Below, in pieces: positions 41,273-48,151 of a stretch of 48,151 nucleotides of DNA. Both the position numbers and the translations under genes were made by a program. Source of the stretch: Deltaproteobacteria bacterium. Its GTDB lineage: Bacteria > Desulfobacterota > RBG-13-43-22. The number at the start of each line of letters is the position of its first letter. The stretch's first letter is position 1. Location of the stretch: contig JACQYK010000040.1 of assembly GCA_016208255.1 (NCBI GenBank), forward strand, positions 1-48,151, read 5' to 3'. The notes under the pieces were generated by a model. The model saw only the letters and a list, made by a program, of their open reading frames with translations, was not told where the DNA came from and did not search any database.

Positions 41273-42251
41273 CCGGTCTCTTTATTAATCTGTGAAAATC
41301 CAGATCTTACTATCCAGATTATATTACGTATAGCTTCCTGTAGTCCGCAAATCTCTATAATGGAAAATAAAAGAGTATCAACGGTAATAAACGAAGAAAA
41401 CTTTTCTAACAAAACTCATTTGGTAGCAATAAATTTGTTAAGTGGTGAACTTTTTCCACTTTTTGGTGATAGAATTTCTTCCCTTTTAGTGGAACATTAT
41501 TACCACTTTAGAAGAAAAGGCCATCCTTTTCAAATAAACCAAATAATAAACCGCTTATTACATTTAGCATCTTTAGATCTGTAACACATTGTTATTTCTT
41601 ATAATCACTAAAGCATTTATCGAAAGACTATTTTGATAATGGTTTTTGGCATCTTAATTGCTTCATTTAATAGTTTATTACCTGGACCAAATTCTGATAA
41701 TATTTGATTGTATTGAGAAAGATCTTTCCGAAAATAAATTTTAAAAACTTATTCTCACACCAAGATTTAAGGTTGAATTAGAATTCAAGTAATATGAGAT
41801 ATATCCATAAAGTTATAAACTTGATTTGTCTTTTAATTCTTATTTTCTTCACGATAGAGTATATTGAACCCTATGCTATTGGAATCCGAACAACTCCATC
41901 CTCCCCTTTTGATCATTCATCAATCCAGCAAACTTCAAAGAACAGCCAAACGAACCCCGTAGCAAGCCATGATATGATCCGAACCTATCTTTTTCGATTT
42001 AATAATATTTTTGTGTCCCATGAAATTATAGTGTTAATCTATTCATTCTATGCCAATCCTTTACCGAGAAATATTATTCATCCTCCCCCAGTTAGCATCC
42101 CCTTATTTTTTATCAAAATTTAGACCTAAGGGCATGAGGTGAATTCTATTCTTGCCTTGCCGACATATCCGGTCTTGCCGGGATTCAGCGACCTAAAGAC
42201 CATCAAATTTTTATTTTCACATTCTTAGAATCTGGCTGAAGGAGAACAAAA
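41273..42251. other. AT-rich stretch without a supported gene
   Basis: About 980 bases, clearly richer in A+T than the surroundings. Only weak frames exist: a 74-codon frame at 41360-41584 and a 109-codon frame at 41794-42123 starting with a hydrophobic segment (ICLLILIFFTIEYI); neither has a good ribosome site or a recognisable family. It may be foreign or degenerate DNA leading into the secreted protein gene. Confidence 0.5.
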
Positions 42252-43976
42252 ATGAAAAATTTTTATATAATTAACATTTCTATTCTGCTTACCATATTGA
42301 AGAAACTTAAATTGAGTTTTTTTTTCATGAGTCTCGCGTTATTTATTATTACAACTGTAGCATCAGCAAATAATCAGTACAACTACATTGTCATGGATCC
42401 CCTCAGGGGGAATGACCTTGCGTCGGGAATCAATCACGACTTCTGGGAGCCATGGAACCCACCTGGTGGAACCGAGGCGGGCTATTTTTCCATCTCGAAC
42501 GACGGTCTCGTGCTGGGGAGTTTTTCGGTTTATCTGGGTATTCTGCCGGGACCTCAACTTACGAAATGGGCATTGGCAGGCGATTTCAGAGTGTCATTCT
42601 TTTTCGAGAGTAGCCCGAACCCCGGGGGCTACGGCAACCGCGTGTCCGTAAACATCTATGAAACGGTACCTGATGAGGGTGGCCAACAGTGCAGGGGTTT
42701 GGTCTATCCTGATGGATTCGGAGGCCTTTGGACCGGGTATGCCGCTCCGGAGTCCTACACCTATTTCGACCCGGGCTATGGAGCCGCGGCATTTTTCCTC
42801 TTTGTCAAGGCAGGAAACACTCTATCCATCTATAGGGGAAACACCTCTCCTGTCACGGAGGATCTCGCCCACCGGGTGTTTTTCGGGAGCTACCTCAATC
42901 CCACCGGAAAATACCTGTTCATGCTGGGAACCGGCAATCCGAACTCCGGCTGGATACGCGTGCGAGACGTGGTGATCGAAACACAGGATCTCGTCGCGTG
43001 TGACGCTGTCACGCCCATTCCGGTCGAGTGGCTTCGTAACACCATTCCCACAGCCAATGCAGGAGTAAATATTACAATTTCCGGAGAGCAACAGGTCAAC
43101 ACAATTATTCAAGGCACCGCTACTGATTCTGAAGGGGGCACCTTAACCTATAGGTGGTTGGAAGGTTCAATCATCTTGCAAGACTGGACGAATATTACCT
43201 CAAATAGTGAAGCTTCACTTGATTTAAGCAGCTTACCCCCTTTCAGTATCGGGACGCATCATCTTGTCTTAGAAGTTAGTGACGGTAAATCCACAGTAAC
43301 AGATGAGATGATTTTGACTGTAGGCAACTCTGCCCCTCACGCTGCACCTTCAGGAGGAGGAACGTATCAGGTTAATGCCTCGGTAGTAATTGGAGGACAG
43401 GTTTCAGACTTTGACGGTGATCTTCTTTCCTACGAATGGCTGGAAGGAGAGAATTCCCTTTTCAGTGGAACAATCCAAGCTCAATCTGATGGAAACGCTG
43501 TTGATTTACCCCCTGAAATTATCAACAATCTGGACCTCGGAGTACACACCTTGACACTTCGGGTGAACGATGGAATCAACCCACCAGTTTCCGGCAGTAT
43601 TACTGTTGAAATCATTGACACTTTCGCTCCAATCCTTGCACCTGTCGCCGATAAAGCCATCTTGTGGCCTCCTAACCATAAAATGGTTCCTGTTACGATA
43701 TTTGCAAATGCCAGTGATGATAGTGGTGGCCCGGTGACTTTATCTGTATCGGTGGCAAGCAACGAACTACAAGAAGGCCTTGGAGATGGCAATACGCCTC
43801 AAGATTGGACTACCCCAATAAACAACAATGGTATCATTACACTACAACTCAGGGCTGAACGGTCTGGGAAAGGTAGCGGTCGCATCTACACGGTTACCAT
43901 AGTAGCTACAGATTGGGCTGGCAATGCCAGTATCGCTAAGGTGGATATTTTAGTCCCTCACGATAAAGGAAAGTAA
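42252..43976 (+). CDS. Secreted protein with PKD/Ig-like repeats
   Basis: 574 residues; ATG 42252 after GAAGGAGAAC. A long N-region and hydrophobic core (LSFFFMSLALFIITTVASA) form a signal peptide, cleaved probably after ASA (about residue 39). Residues 40-260 form a domain with aromatic and Gly-rich segments that I do not recognise, perhaps lectin-like. Two PKD/Ig-like repeats follow (PTANAGVNITISGEQQVNT with LTYRWLEGS; then APSGGGTYQVNASVVIGG with LLSYEWLEGE), then a HYR-like module beginning LWPPNHKMVPVTI. No sorting or anchoring signal is seen, so it is released or surface-associated. Possibly adhesive or carbohydrate-binding. Confidence 0.85.
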   Translation: MKNFYIINISILLTILKKLKLSFFFMSLALFIITTVASANNQYNYIVMDPLRGNDLASGINHDFWEPWNPPGGTEAGYFSISNDGLVLGSFSVYLGILPGPQLTKWALAGDFRVSFFFESSPNPGGYGNRVSVNIYETVPDEGGQQCRGLVYPDGFGGLWTGYAAPESYTYFDPGYGAAAFFLFVKAGNTLSIYRGNTSPVTEDLAHRVFFGSYLNPTGKYLFMLGTGNPNSGWIRVRDVVIETQDLVACDAVTPIPVEWLRNTIPTANAGVNITISGEQQVNTIIQGTATDSEGGTLTYRWLEGSIILQDWTNITSNSEASLDLSSLPPFSIGTHHLVLEVSDGKSTVTDEMILTVGNSAPHAAPSGGGTYQVNASVVIGGQVSDFDGDLLSYEWLEGENSLFSGTIQAQSDGNAVDLPPEIINNLDLGVHTLTLRVNDGINPPVSGSITVEIIDTFAPILAPVADKAILWPPNHKMVPVTIFANASDDSGGPVTLSVSVASNELQEGLGDGNTPQDWTTPINNNGIITLQLRAERSGKGSGRIYTVTIVATDWAGNASIAKVDILVPHDKGK

Positions 43977-44047
43977 GTCACCAGGAGGGGTACGTTCATT
44001 TAGGCTATCGTTAAAAGAGAAAAATTGTCCATTGATACAATTTGCAG

Positions 44048-44072
44048 GGCAGGGTCATATGGCCCTGCCTTT
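44048..44072 (+). terminator. Weak hairpin terminator after the PKD protein gene
   Basis: GGCAGGG (44048-44054), loop of eight, CCCTGCC (44063-44069), then TTTC. The T-run is short, so efficiency is doubtful; the location, between convergent genes, is suitable. Confidence 0.45.
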
Positions 44073-44206
44073 CGTCCATATTTCCTTTCGTAATTGTCAA
44101 TTTTTTGAAAAACAGTTTGCAGGATTAGTAGGTGTTATACGTAACAAGAGTTATCAAGACATTTTCCGTCAGCCCAACTACCTGTCAGGACATCTGGAAC
44201 AACTAT

Positions 44207-45760
44207 CTAACTCTTTTTTTCCATCTTCAACCCGCAATTATTGATCACCAACCGGCCGTCTTTGAAAAGGGCGGCCACCCGGCTGCCGATGACTTGCGGG
44301 TCCTGAAAAGGGTCCCCATCGACGAAGGCCAGATCAGCGGTTTTTCCGGCTTCGATGGATCCCAGTTGATCTTCCAGGCCTAGGCAGGCGGCGCTGTTGA
44401 TCGTGGCCATTTTCAAGGCGTCAGCCCCCCGGAAAATATTCTCCCCGGCCGCTTTATTTAAAATAAGATCCAAAAGATCGAGTTCATGCCGCATCATGGC
44501 CGGGGTGCAGGGAGGGATTCCTCCATCATTGGAGGTGGTGATCCGGGCCCCGTTATTAAATAACAGTCGAATATTCCTGGCGCCGTAAACGACCGCGGGA
44601 GCATAATAGGCAAACATCCTGGTCATAGGCAGGAAACCGAAGATTTTCATTTGGCCGCTGTTGGCTTTATCATGATGCTCCTGAGCCCCCGCCTTGAATT
44701 CGTTGATCCAGTATTCATCAACCAGGGCGGAATGGACGCGATTTCTGAATTCGGTCAGGAGGGCCATATTAGGATCATCGGCCACCGGGTTTCCTTTGAT
44801 TTTATAACTGACATCATAGGCCACCGAGAGGGTCGGGTCGCTGAGGCAACCCCTGGAAACGAAGGCCTCAACATCTTCCGGGGAGAGGACCCCGTCTCGG
44901 GGAAGATGGGCCAGGGAGGAAACCCCCGCCTCCACGGCCCTTCTGAAGGAGGAAACAGAAACCTGATGAATAGTAGACCTTAATCCTCGTTTCCGGGCCT
45001 GATCGGCAATGGCCTTAAGCTGATTTTGGGTCATGATGGTCGAGGTGGGCTTAAAGTTGGTCATGTTCTCCTTCTGCTCGCCAATTTTGATGACTTCGGC
45101 ACCCCGTTCATCGATAGCCCTGTCCACCGCATCCCTGACCTGCTGTTCGCTGGCTTCAACCGGAAACTCAACCCCCCCGCTGTATTCCAGGTTATGGTCA
45201 ACAGAGGCGATACCCAGGGCCGACCTCATCCAGCGCATCATCAGCCCGACTTTCTCCAACAAATATCCCCCCGGCGGGCCGACGACAATGGACTGTAAAA
45301 AACGGGGACCGGGGATTTCTCCCTGATTGATATGATCTCTCAGTCGTCTGGTCCGACGGAGGTCTTCGGCGTAGGCATCCCGAATAGTGGTGATGCCGTG
45401 GATCAGACATTCGGACATGTTTTTTTCCATCTGGCGGTCGCCGTGGGCCTTGAACCCTTTGATGTCTTTTAGGTCGGGAAGGGTAGTGGGTGAGGTAATC
45501 GTGATGTGGCAATGGGTGTTGAACAATCCCGGGAGGATGGTTTTACCCAGACAATCAATGGTGAGATCGGCCTTAATCTCTTTGGATTCATTGGCAGGAC
45601 GGGAAAGGGACAAAATTTTTGATCCCCGGATAACAAGGCGAAGCTCCGGATTAAAGAAACGGCCATTGATCACATCGACTAAACGGGCGTTACGCAATTC
45701 CACCCGGGCCTCCCGGTCAAATAGATTTCCACTAACAAATTGGGTCTCGGAATAATTCAT
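44207..45760 (-). CDS. Metal-dependent amidohydrolase (imidazolonepropionase-like)
   Basis: 517 residues; ATG 45760 after AAAGGAGGTC. Amidohydrolase marks: the H-x-H of strand 1 in PGLFNTHCHITIT (about 77-89), Lys in GAEVIKIGEQ as the possible bridging ligand, His in RSTIHQVS and SSLAHLPRDG, and Asp in TTSNDGGIPP. The C-terminal KMATINSAACLGLEDQLGSIEAGKTADLAFVDGDP closes the composite beta-sandwich. It hydrolyses C-N bonds of an unknown substrate. It is upstream on the same strand as nothing else; the two-component genes precede it by 20 bases in the same direction and may be co-transcribed. Confidence 0.92.
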   Translation of the reverse strand: MNYSETQFVSGNLFDREARVELRNARLVDVINGRFFNPELRLVIRGSKILSLSRPANESKEIKADLTIDCLGKTILPGLFNTHCHITITSPTTLPDLKDIKGFKAHGDRQMEKNMSECLIHGITTIRDAYAEDLRRTRRLRDHINQGEIPGPRFLQSIVVGPPGGYLLEKVGLMMRWMRSALGIASVDHNLEYSGGVEFPVEASEQQVRDAVDRAIDERGAEVIKIGEQKENMTNFKPTSTIMTQNQLKAIADQARKRGLRSTIHQVSVSSFRRAVEAGVSSLAHLPRDGVLSPEDVEAFVSRGCLSDPTLSVAYDVSYKIKGNPVADDPNMALLTEFRNRVHSALVDEYWINEFKAGAQEHHDKANSGQMKIFGFLPMTRMFAYYAPAVVYGARNIRLLFNNGARITTSNDGGIPPCTPAMMRHELDLLDLILNKAAGENIFRGADALKMATINSAACLGLEDQLGSIEAGKTADLAFVDGDPFQDPQVIGSRVAALFKDGRLVINNCGLKMEKKS

Positions 45761-45780
45761 CTTGACCTCCTTTTTCCGGT

Positions 45781-47190
45781 TTATTGGAGTGACCTTAAAG
45801 GACTGGTCACATAAAGTGGGATAGTAATTTCAATGATGAATCCCTCATCCGCTGCGTTGGCGGCCTTGATCGTACCGCCATGAAGGCGAAGCGCGCGTTC
45901 GGCGATGGCCAGTCCAAGTCCGGTTCCGCCGGTCTGTCGTTCACGGACGCCGGAGACCCGGTAAAAGGGGCGGAACAGGCAGGCGAGGGCGGCCTCGGGT
46001 ACGCCCGGTCCATAATCGCGCACGCGGATTTTCGCCAGGGGAGGCGCGCCGCGATAGTCACTTTGGAGAGTGATTTCCACCGCCGTACCTTCCCTGGTGT
46101 AGCGGACGGCATTGCGTACGACATTTTCAATGGCGCTGCGCAACAACTCATTTATTCCAATGACACTGCAGGCAACGCTGGCTACCAGCCTGACTTCCCG
46201 ATTTCGGCTGCGGGCCTCAAAATCGGCATCGTCCACAATGTCCTGAATTAGGCCTTGCAGGTCGATCGGTTCTTTTTTGACTTCTTCCCAACTGCCTTCG
46301 AGACGGGTAAAGGAAAGCAGACGTCCGATCAACTCGTTAAGGCGTTCCGCTTCCCATTCGATACGTCCCAGGGCTTTTTCGCCTTCCGGGGTTGAAACGC
46401 GTCTGGCCAGTTCCAGGGCCACATTGAGGCGGGCCAGAGGTGAGCGGAGCTCATGAGATATGTTGCCTAAAAGTTGCTGCTGGGAAGTAATCAGGGAACT
46501 GATCCGTTCGGCCATGAGATCGAAGTCTTTGGCCAGTTCTCCAAGCTCGTCCCACCGGTTTCCGGCTACCGGGCTGATCCGCACGGTAAGATCCCCCGTG
46601 GCCAGCTTTCTCGCCGCTTCTCCCAGACGGATAATCGGGACCGTTAAATAGCGGGCCAGCAGATAACAGGCCAGACAGGATATGACCAGAGCTATGGCTA
46701 ACCGTTGAAAAATAAAAAGGGTTTCATTGGTGGAAGGAAGGAAGTTCTGCAGGGGGATCAGTCCGGCTATGAAATAGGGTTGACCGCCTCTGCCGCTCAG
46801 TTTAACCGCCCCCAGAGCCTTATTTTTAAAATTGGAGAAAACGGATTTGCTTTCTTTTCGGATCCTGGAGGCCAGCTCAATGACCTCTTTCGGGGCGGAT
46901 TCTCCCTGGAGTTCCCTCAGATCGTCGCTAAAGAGAAAAGCCTTGATGCCGGTCGAGGATTTAAGACCTTTCAGCTTAGCGGACAAACCGGCCCGGTTTC
47001 CATTTTCATGGAGTTCAACGGCGGTCTGACCGGTGAAGGACAGGAGAATTTCAAGGTGACGATGGATCATCCTTTCCCTGGGATCCGTTCCGGTAAACCG
47101 GTCAATGAGGATGGTTATGGTAATGACCACGGTCATAACCAGCCAGAACCAGATAAACATTTTGATGAAAATTCCGCGCCGGTGTTTCAT
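45781..47190 (-). CDS. Sensor histidine kinase with HAMP domain (CpxA/BaeS type)
   Basis: 469 residues. Membrane helix 1 at residues about 10-30 (IWFWLVMTVVITITILI), a periplasmic domain to about 150, helix 2 (LAIALVISCLACYLLARYL) and a HAMP region. The dimerisation H-box is GNISHELRSPLARL with phospho-acceptor His246. The ATPase shows the N-box (NVVRNAVRYT), G1 (DYGPGVP) and G2 (GGTGLGLAIAERALRLHGG). It overlaps the response regulator by four bases. Type and order (regulator then kinase) are as in Cpx or Bae envelope-stress systems. The signal is not known. Confidence 0.94.
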   Translation of the reverse strand: MKHRRGIFIKMFIWFWLVMTVVITITILIDRFTGTDPRERMIHRHLEILLSFTGQTAVELHENGNRAGLSAKLKGLKSSTGIKAFLFSDDLRELQGESAPKEVIELASRIRKESKSVFSNFKNKALGAVKLSGRGGQPYFIAGLIPLQNFLPSTNETLFIFQRLAIALVISCLACYLLARYLTVPIIRLGEAARKLATGDLTVRISPVAGNRWDELGELAKDFDLMAERISSLITSQQQLLGNISHELRSPLARLNVALELARRVSTPEGEKALGRIEWEAERLNELIGRLLSFTRLEGSWEEVKKEPIDLQGLIQDIVDDADFEARSRNREVRLVASVACSVIGINELLRSAIENVVRNAVRYTREGTAVEITLQSDYRGAPPLAKIRVRDYGPGVPEAALACLFRPFYRVSGVRERQTGGTGLGLAIAERALRLHGGTIKAANAADEGFIIEITIPLYVTSPLRSLQ

Positions 47191-47912
47191 AAACTTTGGC
47201 CGTTTTCCCGGGAGGAATGAAGAACATACAGGTAACCCGCGTTTCGGACCGATTTGATACGCTCGATGCCGCCGATTTCATGCCCCAGTTTCTTGCGGAT
47301 TTTGCTGACATGGACGTCAATGCTGCGATCATAGGGCGACAGGGGGCGGCCGAGGACGGCCGCGGTCAATTCTTCACGGGAAATGATCGTTCCCGCTTTA
47401 CGGACCAGGACTTCCAACAGCTTGAATTCCACGGCCGTCATGTCCACGGGCTCGCCCTGGCAGGAAACTTCCAGGGTCCCGAAGTCCATTTCAATATCGC
47501 CGATTTTCAACTTCTGGGGCCCTGTGCGGGTGGGGAATTCGCCCGGTTCCTTACTGGCCCGACGGAGCACGGCCCTGATCCTGGCTACCAGTTCCCGGGA
47601 GTTGAAGGGTTTGGGTAGATAGTCGTCGGCCCCCATTTCCAGGCCCACAATCCGGTCCACATCATCCCCGCGGGCGGTAAGCATCAACACCGGCAGGGTG
47701 GTGGCCGCGCGGAGACGGCGCAATACTTCAAATCCGCTGATCCCGGGCAGCATGACATCGAGGATGACCAGGGTATAGGACCCGGAAAGGGCCTGCTTGA
47801 CCCCTTCTTCCCCGTCGGGCACCGATTCAACGGTGAAGCCTTCCGAAGCCATATATTCGGTAAGGAGCTCACCGAGCTCAATATCATCGTCGATTAAAAG
47901 GATTCGGTTCAT
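47187..47912 (-). CDS. OmpR-family response regulator
   Basis: 241 residues. The receiver domain (residues 1-120) has the acidic pair DDD near 8-10, the phosphorylation site Asp52 (VILDVMLPG) and the conserved Thr/Lys (LTARGDD, LPKPFN). The C-terminal winged helix (about 140-230) has VDMTAVEFKLLEVLVRKAGTIISREEL and RSIDVHVSKIRKKLG, as in OmpR/PhoB. It forms a two-component pair with the kinase whose start it overlaps. The amidohydrolase gene downstream may be in the same unit. Confidence 0.95.
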   Translation of the reverse strand: MNRILLIDDDIELGELLTEYMASEGFTVESVPDGEEGVKQALSGSYTLVILDVMLPGISGFEVLRRLRAATTLPVLMLTARGDDVDRIVGLEMGADDYLPKPFNSRELVARIRAVLRRASKEPGEFPTRTGPQKLKIGDIEMDFGTLEVSCQGEPVDMTAVEFKLLEVLVRKAGTIISREELTAAVLGRPLSPYDRSIDVHVSKIRKKLGHEIGGIERIKSVRNAGYLYVLHSSRENGQSL

Positions 47913-47989
47913 GAGATTTCTTTTCTTAGTTCGAAAATAAGATCCGAGGCGTCTCGTTGACTCAGCCTATTTTCATCCGGCTTCTGTTC

Positions 47990-48118
47990 GATCGGCTTTG
48001 CCGATCTCAGGGGAGACTTCCGAAGGAAGTCAGATAAGAAGCCTTTTCTGAGGCCGGCATACGGCATCCGGATGGATGCCTTTTCAAAAGCTCGACGATT
48101 CGGCTTCTGCATAGAAGC
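47990..48118. repeat. Hairpin-cluster repeat, copy 2
   Basis: Series of short hairpins: GATCGGC/GCCGATC, GACTTCC/GGAAGTC, GGCATCC/GGATGCC and GGCTTCT/AGAAGC, with the linker TTTTCAAAAGCTCGAC shared with 31278-31505. Stem sequences differ between copies but stay paired. It is cut at 48118 by the adapter. A 67-codon minus-strand frame across it is not a gene. Confidence 0.75.
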
Positions 48119-48151
48119 AGATCGGAAGGCACACGTCTAGGGAAAGAGTGT
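48119..48151. other. Illumina adapter sequence at the contig end
   Basis: AGATCGGAAG followed by GCACACGTCT is the start of the TruSeq index adapter with one A missing; the last 13 bases AGGGAAAGAGTGT are the end of the reverse-complemented universal adapter. The two halves are fused, which suggests adapter-derived reads were assembled. This is not genomic DNA. Confidence 0.95.

Noticed and set aside
41794..42123. 109-codon membrane-like ORF
   Set aside because: Weak ribosome site, AT-rich, no family; kept only as a mention.
47909..48112. 67-codon minus-strand ORF
   Set aside because: It lies entirely in the hairpin-cluster repeat; a similar spurious frame occurs in the other copy.

Overview
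This 48 kb window looks like one contig from an uncultured anaerobic bacterium, most likely of the former Deltaproteobacteria (Desulfobacterota or relatives). The support is gene content, not a marker gene: acyl-CoA dehydrogenases, an EtfBA pair, a tungsten-type aldehyde:ferredoxin oxidoreductase, a glycyl radical enzyme with a three-cluster activase, and two likely selenoproteins. No rRNA or tRNA gene was seen. The left edge cuts into a gene. The last 33 bases (48119-48151) read as Illumina adapter, so the right edge is an assembly end.

Layout. 3-2179: two acyl-CoA dehydrogenases. 2165-2975: decayed DUF1670 and alpha/beta-hydrolase genes. 2981-12778: a probable operon under a TetR-type regulator with two near-identical promoter/operator modules: AOR, acyl-CoA ligase, a small Cys-rich protein, two VAO/PCMH-type FAD oxidases, a CCG iron-sulfur protein broken by a deletion, and an SCP2-like protein. 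12812-13046: IS3 orfA remnant. 13084-14895: EtfBA. 15111-20662 (minus): glycyl radical enzyme, enoyl-CoA hydratase and activase, interrupted by a divergent Phd/VapC-type toxin-antitoxin pair. 21569-25231: a defence island with a large uncharacterised protein (PD-(D/E)xK-like centre, EF-Tu-domain-2-like end) followed by a Pycsar-type pair (cNMP-binding/TIR-like effector, then a class III nucleotide cyclase). 25343-31763: amidase, hydrolase and small accessory enzymes separated by hairpin repeats. 31764-34574: DUF302 protein, a DsbA-like gene with an in-frame UGA at the active-site Cys position, and a convergent UGSC-family selenoprotein gene with its partner. 34809-43976: DinB-like protein, a frameshifted SPFH protein, an internally deleted GNAT, a flavoprotein, a methyltransferase, an NmrA-like protein, a methyltransferase pseudogene, an AT-rich stretch and a secreted PKD-type protein. 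44207-47912 (minus): amidohydrolase and a two-component system. 47990-48118: hairpin-cluster repeat, then adapter.

How the genes may work together (inference). The TetR-controlled operon has the parts to oxidise an alkylphenol or alcohol to an aldehyde (FAD oxidases), the aldehyde to an acid (AOR) and the acid to a CoA thioester (ligase). Acyl-CoA dehydrogenases, enoyl-CoA hydratase and EtfBA would then carry beta-oxidation-type steps. The glycyl radical enzyme may provide a separate radical activation or cleavage step. The 21.5-25.2 kb island is antiphage defence.

The window holds an unusual number of broken genes: at least five clear remnants, plus single-base frameshifts and internal deletions in otherwise good genes. 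Some are real decay; some single-base events may be assembly errors.
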